From positions 37,886 through 77,006 of the forward strand of contig LYSW01000024.1 of assembly GCA_001657295.1 (NCBI GenBank): a DNA stretch of 39,121 nt. The letters run 5' to 3'. Positions 33,038 to 39,121 of this stretch are shown piece by piece. Numbering within the stretch: position 1 is the first letter of the stretch; the number at the start of each line of letters is the position of its first letter. The notes under the pieces are model-generated. The model did not search any database, was not told the origin of the DNA, and worked only from the letters and a program-made list of their open reading frames with translations. Made by a program: the position numbers and the translations under genes. The DNA comes from Oceanicaulis sp. BBD 1991-10 (GTDB lineage Bacteria; Pseudomonadota; Alphaproteobacteria; Caulobacterales; Maricaulaceae).

Positions 33038-33636
33038 AGCCAGCCGTTCTCCCGGGCGATCTGGAAGGCTTCGATCCGGTTGGCGGCGCCCAGCTTGGAC
33101 GCAGCTTCGGCAAGGTAGTTGCGCACCGTGCCGGGCGAAAGCTTGAGGGTCCGCGCGATTTCCTTATTGGTCCGGCCTTCTTCGGTGAGGCGGAGGATTT
33201 CCCGTTCCCGTTCGGTCAGGCTGACAGGCAGGCTCCAGGCGGTCTCCGCCAATTCCGGCGCCACGGCGCGCTGGCCTGCGGCGACCTTGCGCACCGCGTC
33301 GGCCAGATCCTCGCTCGGGCTGTCTTTGAGCACATAGCCCAAAACACCCGCTTGCATGGCGCGCTGAAGATAGCCGGGGCGGGCGAAGGTCGTCACGATC
33401 AGAACGCGGGTCTGATCGCCTTCGCTGCGCAAGGCGTCTGCGACGTCGAGACCGGTCATGACCGGCATTTCAATGTCCGCCACCAGGACGTCGGGCTTCC
33501 GCTCCCGGACCCGATCCAGCGCTTCGCGCCCGTCGCTGGCCGAGGCGATCACCTCCATATCCGGCTCAAGGCTGAGCAGGCTGCCGATGGCGCCCCGCAG
33601 CAGGGCCTGGTCTTCCGCGATGACGATCCTGATCAT
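33034..33636 (-). CDS. NarL/FixJ (DesR-type) response regulator
   Basis: 200 residues. The receiver opens with IRIVIAEDQALLRGAIGSLL and has phosphoacceptor Asp54 (VLVADIEMPVMTGLD), then VTTFARPGYLQRAMQAGVLGYVLKD. The C-terminal LuxR-type helix-turn-helix is LTEREREILRLTEEGRTNKEIARTLKLSPGTVRNYLAEAASKLGAANR. The organisation and length match DesR/LiaR relatives. Its ATG overlaps the kinase stop by 4 nt, so the kinase is its partner. The dyads at 38265-38299 upstream of the operon are candidate targets. Confidence 0.95.
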   Translation of the reverse strand: MIRIVIAEDQALLRGAIGSLLSLEPDMEVIASASDGREALDRVRERKPDVLVADIEMPVMTGLDVADALRSEGDQTRVLIVTTFARPGYLQRAMQAGVLGYVLKDSPSEDLADAVRKVAAGQRAVAPELAETAWSLPVSLTEREREILRLTEEGRTNKEIARTLKLSPGTVRNYLAEAASKLGAANRIEAFQIARENGWL

Positions 33637-34766
33637 GATCCCTCCAGGGCGGTCTTGACCGGCATGTGCATGGTCAGACGCACGCCATTTTCGCCGCGGC
33701 CGATCTCCAGCCGGCCGCCCAGGACTTCCAGCCGCCGCCGCATGCCCGACAGCCCGTCGCCGGGTTCGGGCGCCTCGCCGCCGCCGTCATCTTCGACGAC
33801 AAGCCGCGCCGCCTGGTCGCTCGCCGAGAGCGCCACCCGCAATCGCCGCGCCCCGGAATGGCGCACCGCATTCGTCGCCGCTTCGCGCAACGCCAATCCC
33901 AGGGCGGACGCATGTGGCGCGGGCAGGGACGGCGGGACGCCGTCGACGTCCAGCGCAATTCCTGCGCTCGACAGCGCGGCGCGCGCCCGGTCCAGCTCGG
34001 CGGTTATGGAGGTCCGGTGCATGCCCGACACCGCCGCGCGCACCTCCTTGAGCGTCGCGCGCGACGCGTCGCGGATTTCTTCGATCTCGCGCCGGGCCGC
34101 CGTGTCGTCGTCGCCGAGCAGCCGGGCGGCGAGGTCGGATTTCACGGCGATCGTCGTCAGGGTGTGGCCGAGCACGTCATGCAGATCGCGCGCAATGCGC
34201 TCGCGCTCCCGAACGGCGGCCAGTTCGGCATCCAGACGCAGGGCGCGCTCGCGCAGGTCAACGCGTTCGGAGGTGTTGAATCCGGCCCAGCTCGCCACGC
34301 CCGCCATGACGGCGAGGAAGCCGGTGATGGCGATCTCAAAAGGGCTGATCGCGATCGCCGGAGGGCCAAAGGTCAGGAATAGCGAGCCAAAAATATAAAT
34401 CGCCAACGCGCAGGCCATGGCCATTAATGCGCGGCGGCCCGGCCTGATGCTGGCGCACAGGGTGACGGCATAGATCCCGAAAGTGCCGCTCATGCCGTAA
34501 AACGGCGTCAGCCCCAGGGCAAGCGCCAGGGCGAAGCCGGCGGCCCCAAGCGCCCAAGCCGTGCTCCGCGCCATGGCGTAAAGATAAACGCCGGAGAACA
34601 CCGCGACGGCGCCGATCCCGACGACGACATCGGCCTGTGTCGGCGCGAGAAAGAACCAGGGCGTGAAGTAAAAGAGGATGTAGAGCAGGTAAAATACCGG
34701 CCTTTCCTCCAGACCCCGCTTGCGTTCCGGCGCCGGACAGGCCTGGGTCTCGGTCAGCTGGTTCAG
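33633..34766 (-). CDS. DesK-type sensor histidine kinase (apparent CTG start)
   Basis: 377 residues if translation begins at CTG 34766. I choose it because GGGAGG (34778-34773) is 6 nt upstream and there is no ATG, GTG or TTG between there and the first membrane helix. An in-frame TTG at 34814 inside the upstream gene is the alternative. Five to six membrane helices cover about residues 24-162. The HisKA_3 H-box is ERERIARDLHDVLGHTLTTIAVK with His196. The ATPase domain has LREAATNAVRHSGARRLRV and VVEDDGGGEAPEPGDGLSGMRRRLEVLGGRLEI. The membrane part likely senses the envelope, possibly transport by the neighbouring ABC system. It begins 17 nt after the amidohydrolase stop. Confidence 0.88.
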   Translation of the reverse strand: MNQLTETQACPAPERKRGLEERPVFYLLYILFYFTPWFFLAPTQADVVVGIGAVAVFSGVYLYAMARSTAWALGAAGFALALALGLTPFYGMSGTFGIYAVTLCASIRPGRRALMAMACALAIYIFGSLFLTFGPPAIAISPFEIAITGFLAVMAGVASWAGFNTSERVDLRERALRLDAELAAVRERERIARDLHDVLGHTLTTIAVKSDLAARLLGDDDTAARREIEEIRDASRATLKEVRAAVSGMHRTSITAELDRARAALSSAGIALDVDGVPPSLPAPHASALGLALREAATNAVRHSGARRLRVALSASDQAARLVVEDDGGGEAPEPGDGLSGMRRRLEVLGGRLEIGRGENGVRLTMHMPVKTALEGS

Positions 34767-34782
34767 ATCATTCCTCCCGCTG

Positions 34783-36555
34783 CTATTCGGCCGGCTCGAA
34801 GCGCGCCTGCTCAAGCTCGATGAAGCCTTCGGACACTTGCGGGCCGCCGACGACGGCCAGCCCGGCGAACGCCGTCCGATCGAACCCTTCCACGGCGCCG
34901 AGATCAACCCGCATCTCACTGAAGGTCTCAGTGAGATTGACCACGACCGTGGGAGGCGCGCCTGAGGATCCGGGCGTGAAGACCATGATCCGATAGGCGC
35001 CCGGGCTCGCGCGCAGGCGCAGCACGAGGGTGTCGAAGTCGCTGAGATTCAGCCCCGGCGCGGCCGGATCGGCCGGCAGATAGCCTAGCCCGGCCCATGG
35101 AAAGGCGAAGCCGGGCCGGACGGCGTACTCGGCGCGAAGCAGGCCGGCCTCCGCGCGAATGTCGGCCTCAGACGCCCCGCCCATCATCGCGTCCGTGGTC
35201 GCCATCCAGGCGAAACCGTTGGTCGGCCGGTCAAAGGCGCTGATGTCGGCGTCGGCCAGCCGCGCGGTTTCGGGACCGATTGGAGCGTCGCCAGACCCAA
35301 GCCAGCGCCCGTTGCGAACAACCGCCTCGATATCAAGCGTGCCGGCGATATCGCCGGTCGGATCACCGCGAACCAGCAGTAAATCCGCGCGTGCGCCTGG
35401 CGCGAGGCGTCCGCGATCTCTCAGGCCGAAGCGGTCGGCCGCCTGAACCGAGGCCGCCGCGATGGCTGCACCGGGCGGCAGTCCCGCATCAACCAGGAGC
35501 GCCATCTCGTGGTGCAGGCTGGCGCCGTAGGCGGTGCCTGGATTGGGCGCATCGGATCCCGCCAGGATCGTCACCCCCGCGGCATGCAGACGGCGCACAT
35601 TGGCTTCCGCCAGCGGATACTGGAACACGCGGCTGGGCGGGATGCCGAATCCGCCCTCCAGGCCCCGCCGAGCAGCGGCGGACAGGCGCTCAGACACCCG
35701 CGGGTCGTCAGCGAGCGCTGCGCCCGCGCCGGTTCCCGCGGCGGAGGCGATCACGGCCAGGGTCGGGATGATGAAGATATCCGCCTCCAGCGCTTGCGCG
35801 ATGAAGGCGTCGTCGACCGGCGTGTCCGCGAAGATATGAACCAGGCCGTTCACCCCGGCGGCGACCATGTCGCGCGCGCCGTCCTGGGAGGAGATATGGG
35901 CGAGCGCCATGAGGCCTTCTTCATGGGCCGCGTCGATCACGGCCTCAGCGGTCGCAAGGTCCAATCCTCCGAAACGGGCTGCGCCGGGCATGTAGACCAG
36001 CTTGATATAGTCTGAACCCTCGCGCTTGCGCGCCGCCACCCAGGCGGCCGCCTCCTCCGGCGCGCTCAGCGTTTCAACCGGCACGCCGAACTGGGTGCCG
36101 TGCCCGTCCGGCGAGGTGGCGATCATGCCGGCGCTGAACAGGTCCGCGGCGCTGATGACGCTCTTATCCTCGCGGGCCGCTCGGCTGTCCGGCAGCATCA
36201 TGGCGGCTGAAAACATGTCGAGATGGGCGGTCACTCCAAAATCGAGCGCCGCCTCCAGGCCCTGGCCCCAGGTGTGCGTATGCGCATCAATCAGGCCAGG
36301 CAGCGCCGTCAGGCCGTCACCGTCGATCACACGTGCGCCAGCCGGAATTGCCGCGCTTTCGCCGATGGCGGTGATGATGCTGTCCTCAATCACCACGATC
36401 TGGGGCGCGGAGAGGGCCGCGCCGTCAAAAGCCCTGACATCGCGGATCGCCAGTCCCGATTGGGCGCCCTCGGGCAGGTCCGGCCGCGGCAAGGTGAAGA
36501 TCAAGGCCGCGACGCCTGAAATCAGCAGGACCAGGAGGCCGATTGTGCGAAACAT
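34783..36555 (-). CDS. Exported amidohydrolase fused to a CIA30-like domain
   Basis: 590 residues from ATG 36555 behind GGAAAGG. An N-terminal signal or anchor helix (2-22) suggests an envelope location. The amidohydrolase domain, about 33-425, has metal ligands HTH (His92, His94), Lys185 (DYIKLVYMPG), His220, His240 and Asp335 (LAGSDAPNPG), like prolidase/imidazolonepropionase relatives. From about 445 to the end a second domain starts FAWMATTDAMMGGASEADI and ends VGGPQVSEGFIELEQARFEP. This matches the CIA30 (complex-I intermediate-associated protein 30) sandwich. The substrate is unknown; small amides or dipeptides are plausible. It lies between an ABC-2 permease gene (15 nt) and the kinase gene (17 nt). 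Confidence 0.88.
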   Translation of the reverse strand: MFRTIGLLVLLISGVAALIFTLPRPDLPEGAQSGLAIRDVRAFDGAALSAPQIVVIEDSIITAIGESAAIPAGARVIDGDGLTALPGLIDAHTHTWGQGLEAALDFGVTAHLDMFSAAMMLPDSRAAREDKSVISAADLFSAGMIATSPDGHGTQFGVPVETLSAPEEAAAWVAARKREGSDYIKLVYMPGAARFGGLDLATAEAVIDAAHEEGLMALAHISSQDGARDMVAAGVNGLVHIFADTPVDDAFIAQALEADIFIIPTLAVIASAAGTGAGAALADDPRVSERLSAAARRGLEGGFGIPPSRVFQYPLAEANVRRLHAAGVTILAGSDAPNPGTAYGASLHHEMALLVDAGLPPGAAIAAASVQAADRFGLRDRGRLAPGARADLLLVRGDPTGDIAGTLDIEAVVRNGRWLGSGDAPIGPETARLADADISAFDRPTNGFAWMATTDAMMGGASEADIRAEAGLLRAEYAVRPGFAFPWAGLGYLPADPAAPGLNLSDFDTLVLRLRASPGAYRIMVFTPGSSGAPPTVVVNLTETFSEMRVDLGAVEGFDRTAFAGLAVVGGPQVSEGFIELEQARFEPAE

Positions 36556-36570
36556 GGCGCGCCGCCTTTC

Positions 36571-37308
36571 CTATCGCTGGCGCAGCCAGGCCAGCGTCGC
36601 GGCCAGCGCCAGCCCCGCCGTCATGGCGGCCAGGACGAAGGCGTGCAGCAGGACCGGGCGTTCGCCCGCCGCGCCGCTTGCGGCCAGGGCGATCTCCGCG
36701 ATGTGAAAGCTCGGCAGGGCCCAGGCGATGGACTGCATCACCTGCGGGAAGATGATGATCGGAATCCAGAGCCCGCCCAGAAGCGACAGGGCCAGGAAGA
36801 TCAGGTTGGCGGCCGCGACCGCGCCGTTGGTTCCCAGAAGGAATCCAAGCGTCAGACCAACAAAGACGAAGGGCAGGGCGGCCATGACATGGATGGCCAG
36901 GAGACTCGCCCAGACCGCGCGCTCGAGTTCGACGCCGGCGACGAAGCCCGCGATCATGTAAACGAAGGACAGGCTGATCAGCGCCATCAGCAGCGTCGCG
37001 GCGGTCTTGGCGGCGATATAGCTGAAAGCCGGGGCCGGCGCCGCGCGCTTGAGCTTCAGCCAACCCCGCTCGCGTTCCGCCGCGACGCCGGCGCCGAAGC
37101 CGAACAGAGCCGGGCCCATAACCGCAAAGACGCCGAAGGTCGCCAGCAGATACGGCGCGTTTTGATTGGAGCCGGGCAGAACGACGGCGAACATGGTGTA
37201 AAACACCACCGGCAGCACCAGGGTCGGCGCAATGAATTCCGGCGCGCGCACCAGCTTTTTGAGTTCCGCGCCGATCTCGGCGGCGTAGGGATTGGCGGTG
37301 CGGCTCAT
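36571..37308 (-). CDS. ABC-2 type transporter permease
   Basis: 245 residues with six membrane helices. An N-terminal cytoplasmic helix (AAEIGAELKKLVRAPEFIAPTLVLPVVFYTMFAVVLP) is followed by AERERGWLKLKRAAPAPAFSYIAAK and the ABC-2 signature region GGLWIPIIIFPQVMQSIAWALPSFH. This is the DrrB/NodJ/YadH-like layout for export of drugs, lipids or glycans. Its start codon overlaps the stop of the ATPase gene by 4 nt (ATGA), so the two form one transporter, probably two of each subunit. The substrate is unknown. Confidence 0.93.
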   Translation of the reverse strand: MSRTANPYAAEIGAELKKLVRAPEFIAPTLVLPVVFYTMFAVVLPGSNQNAPYLLATFGVFAVMGPALFGFGAGVAAERERGWLKLKRAAPAPAFSYIAAKTAATLLMALISLSFVYMIAGFVAGVELERAVWASLLAIHVMAALPFVFVGLTLGFLLGTNGAVAAANLIFLALSLLGGLWIPIIIFPQVMQSIAWALPSFHIAEIALAASGAAGERPVLLHAFVLAAMTAGLALAATLAWLRQR

Positions 37309-38204
37309 GACCGGTCCTCCGGGTTGCGGGTCAGGGCGTCAAAGGCTTCCTCCAGCGTGGGTTGGCGCACGCTCAGATCGTCCAGCTGAGAATCTGCTTC
37401 AAACAAGGCCTTCAAGGTCTCGACCGCGCTCGCCGTGACCAGCTCGCCATATCGGCCGGAGCGACGCGCCCGGCGCACGCCGGGCATCGCGCCTAGCCGT
37501 TCCGCATCCAGCGTCGTGGCGCAGCGGATCAGCGACCCGCCGACCTGGTCACGCAGATTGGCCGCGCTGTCATCCGCGATGATGCGGCCGGCCTGAAGAA
37601 CCGCGACCCGGTCCGCCAGGGCGTCGGCCTCTTCCAGATAATGGGTGGTCAGCACGACGCGCGCCCCGTCCTCGGCGGCGGCGCGCACGATGGTCCAAAG
37701 ACCGCGGCGCGCTTCGGTGTCGAGACCGGTCGTCGGCTCGTCCAGAAACAGCAATTTGGGGGCGCCGATCAAGGCGAGCGCGAACTGGACCCTGCGCTTT
37801 TGCCCGCCTGACAATTTGGCGTAGCGCTTGTCGGCGAAGGCGGTGAGCTCGCACAGGGCGATCACTTCGTCCACGCCGCGCGGCGCCGGGTAGTAGCTCG
37901 CGAATAGCGTTATTTGCTCGCGCGCGGTCAAGAGATCGGGCAGTTCGGCGTCCTGCATCATTACGCCGATGCGGCTGCGGGCCGCCTTGGACCCGGGCGC
38001 GGCGCCAAAGACCGTGAGCGAGCCCCGGCTCGGTCGCACAAGGCCAAGGGCGGCGTTCACAAATGTGGTCTTGCCGGCGCCGTTTGGACCCAGCAGGGCC
38101 AGAACGCCGGGACCATCAACGCTCAGGTCAACCGCTTCAAGCGCGGTCTGGGCGCCGAAGCGGCGGGTCAGGCCCTCCGCCTGGATCATGGGACTCTCGG
38201 ACAT
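37305..38204 (-). CDS. ABC transporter ATP-binding protein
   Basis: 299 residues from ATG 38204. This start has AAGGAGG 11 nt upstream; an ATG seven codons earlier (38225) has no ribosome site. Walker A GPNGAGKT (39-46), Q-loop VMMQDAELPDLLT, signature LSGGQKRRVQFALALIGAPK, Walker B LLFLDEPTTGLD and H-loop LTTHYLEEADALADR are all intact. The C-terminal 80 residues are the extension typical of DrrA/CcmA-type exporters. It is the first gene of the operon with the permease, amidohydrolase, kinase and regulator. Confidence 0.95.
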   Translation of the reverse strand: MSESPMIQAEGLTRRFGAQTALEAVDLSVDGPGVLALLGPNGAGKTTFVNAALGLVRPSRGSLTVFGAAPGSKAARSRIGVMMQDAELPDLLTAREQITLFASYYPAPRGVDEVIALCELTAFADKRYAKLSGGQKRRVQFALALIGAPKLLFLDEPTTGLDTEARRGLWTIVRAAAEDGARVVLTTHYLEEADALADRVAVLQAGRIIADDSAANLRDQVGGSLIRCATTLDAERLGAMPGVRRARRSGRYGELVTASAVETLKALFEADSQLDDLSVRQPTLEEAFDALTRNPEDRS

Positions 38205-38264
38205 GAGCGCGGCCGCCTCCTTCATCGTGGAGGCAGGGTGCCGCGATTATTGCGCGGGCGGTAT

Positions 38265-38299
38265 TGACGCGCGTCAGCGGTCCGAAGTGACAGATGTCA
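38265..38299. promoter_or_regulatory. Tandem TGAC-N4-GTCA dyads upstream of the ABC/two-component operon
   Basis: TGACGCGCGTCA (38265-38276) is a perfect palindrome. TGACAGATGTCA (38288-38299) has the same arms and sits inside the longer GTGACA-GA-TGTCAC. The centres are 23 bp apart, roughly two helical turns. Both lie 61-95 nt before the ATPase start codon, where an activator or repressor of this operon would bind. The second dyad abuts the terminator of the cold-shock gene. Confidence 0.6.
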
Positions 38300-38300
38300 C

Positions 38301-38334
38301 AAGAAAACGCCGCGCAGGCGGACCTGCGCGGCGC
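38301..38334 (-). terminator. Rho-independent terminator of the cold-shock gene
   Basis: An 11-bp stem (38308-38318 with 38323-38333) and a 4-nt loop, followed on the minus strand by GTTTTCTT. It lies 25 nt past the csp stop codon. Confidence 0.85.
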
Positions 38335-38358
38335 ATCATCAGGCGTTCAGCGCGTGAG

Positions 38359-38571
38359 CTATTCAGCGGCGCGCAAATTCACCGCCTTGGGGCCTTTGCC
38401 CCGGCGATCGGGCTCGGTGTCGAACGCCACGCGCTGGCCATCGCGCAGATCGTTCATTCCGGCGTCCTTCACTGCGGTGATGTGCACGAAGACGTCATTG
38501 CCGCCCTCGTCCGGAGTGATGAAGCCGAAGCCCTTTTCCATATTGAAAAACTTGACGGTACCTTGGGTCAT
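38359..38571 (-). CDS. Cold-shock protein, CspA family
   Basis: 70 residues from ATG 38571, starting [10 protein letters not shown] as the family does; the frame is open for 14 more codons but unconserved. RNA-binding motifs are KGFGFI (RNP1) and VFVHI (RNP2). It is a single OB-fold that binds RNA and single-stranded DNA and melts secondary structure. AAAGGA lies about 11 nt upstream. The upstream region up to 38818 is long and contains a strong hairpin (38720-38767), so a long structured leader as in cspA is possible. Its own terminator follows. Confidence 0.96.
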   Translation of the reverse strand: MTQGTVKFFNMEKGFGFITPDEGGNDVFVHITAVKDAGMNDLRDGQRVAFDTEPDRRGKGPKAVNLRAAE

Positions 38572-38719
38572 GAGTGGGAGTCCTTTACCCTGCCCGCGTG
38601 GCGTCCCACGCAAGAATCAATCGCATCCAGCGTCCCGGATGCGGCATGCGGACTGGCGGTCGGGGAAGGTAAAACTGCGTAGGCGCAAGACACGCGGTAT
38701 GCTCACTCATCTCCACCGG

Positions 38720-38767
38720 GCCTTGTTCAGGCCGCTCGTGCGCGCGAGACTATGCCTGAAACAAGGC
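38720..38767. repeat. Long inverted repeat upstream of the cold-shock gene
   Basis: GCCTTGTTCAGGC (38720-38732) and GCCTGAAACAAGGC (38754-38767) are complementary along 13 bp with one bulged base. The 21-nt loop is GC-rich. It lies 149-196 nt before the csp start and 51 nt before the divergent membrane-protein gene. There is no T-run on either side. Confidence 0.5.
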
Positions 38768-38818
38768 GCATCCACAAGCAAATGCGCCCGTAATCCCTTG
38801 TGATTTTACAAAGCTGTC

Positions 38819-39118
38819 ATGCCGCGCCGCCGTAGCCGATTCTCAGAAAACCGGGACGCCCGCCGTCGTCGATCGGACGGCTTCGACCCCGCAGGGGCGA
38901 TGCGCCTGGCGGGTTTTGTCGCCATCGTGCTGGTCTTCATCGCGGTCGGCGCCGGATTTCAGGGCGAGCGCGTCACTGGCTTGATCGCCGAGGGCCTTGG
39001 GCGGCTCGGCCCGCTGGTGGAGCCGCGCGTGTTCGGAGTCAGTCTGCTGGAGATGGCGATGATGGCTGCGGTCCTTGCGGTCGTCGCATGGGTCCTTTGG
39101 CGCGGGTTTCGACGCTAA
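38819..39118 (+). CDS. Small membrane protein of unknown function
   Basis: 99 residues from ATG 38819. The N-terminus is very basic (MPRRRSRFSENRDARRRRSDG). A first hydrophobic helix follows at about 28-46 (MRLAGFVAIVLVFIAVGAGF) and a second at about 75-94 (LLEMAMMAAVLAVVAWVLW), ending RGFRR. I do not recognise the family; no motif is visible. The basic ends predict that both termini face the cytoplasm. No good ribosome site is seen, so the start could be later. It is divergent from csp. Confidence 0.6.
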   Translation: MPRRRSRFSENRDARRRRSDGFDPAGAMRLAGFVAIVLVFIAVGAGFQGERVTGLIAEGLGRLGPLVEPRVFGVSLLEMAMMAAVLAVVAWVLWRGFRR

Positions 39119-39121
39119 AAT

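Noticed and set aside
33633-34919. Kinase starting at the first in-frame ATG (34919)
   Set aside because: This would overlap the conserved end of the amidohydrolase gene by 137 nt and add Ser/Arg-rich residues that are only the shifted frame of that gene.
1-39121. CRISPR arrays, insertion sequences, prophage genes
   Set aside because: No regularly spaced repeats, transposase, integrase or phage structural genes were seen; gene density and codon use look uniform.

Overview
The window looks like chromosomal DNA of a GC-rich stalked or prosthecate alphaproteobacterium, most likely from the Caulobacterales/Maricaulales side. The evidence is the mutM / enoyl-CoA hydratase / rpsT / dnaA neighbourhood, a RegB/RegA pair with SenC, a GTTC-N7-GTTC SOS box, GANTC sites before dnaA and before a giant NAD-glutamate dehydrogenase, an intracellular PHB depolymerase, and an MmcB homologue. 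The genus is an inference; no 16S rRNA gene is present. I see no phage, insertion sequence, CRISPR array or integrase.

Layout. 1-7220 is a housekeeping block on the plus strand: the 3' end of mutM, a GumN/TraB-like protein, an enoyl-CoA hydratase, rpsT with a clear promoter and terminator, dnaA with a 447-nt leader region, dnaN, and recF overlapping dnaN by 4 nt. gyrB does not follow recF. 7356-15528 holds an unrecognised lipoprotein, phaZ, the divergent senC / regB-regA redox locus, a DJ-1/PfpI protein, an SOS-type mmcB, a zincin-like metalloprotease and a sirtuin. 15549-24265 holds argG, a penicillin/AHL-acylase-like lipoprotein, an SdpR-SdpI pair beside a perfect palindromic operator, a lipoprotein alpha/beta hydrolase, a Lon-N domain protein, a thioredoxin-TPR protein (YbbN), a ProX/YbaK editing protein and tRNA-Gly(GCC). 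24373-33037 holds a flavoprotein, a secreted unknown, a stretch that looks like a structured small RNA with a strong terminator, an SDR and the 1641-residue NAD-GDH. 33034-38204 is one tight minus-strand operon: ABC ATPase, ABC-2 permease, exported amidohydrolase fused to a CIA30-like domain, DesK-type kinase and NarL/DesR-type regulator. The window closes with a cold-shock protein and a small membrane protein.

How the parts work together. DnaA, DnaN, RecF, MutM and MmcB are replication and repair functions. SenC/RegB/RegA link respiratory redox state to transcription. PhaZ, enoyl-CoA hydratase and NAD-GDH feed carbon and nitrogen metabolism. The most system-like part is the 33-38 kb operon, whose promoter region carries two copies of the dyad TGAC-N4-GTCA with centres 23 bp apart. 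That suggests autoregulation by its own response regulator. The other items most worth a second look are the sdpRI pair without a visible toxin gene, the candidate RNA at about 26.86-27.23 kb, and the apparent CTG start of the kinase.
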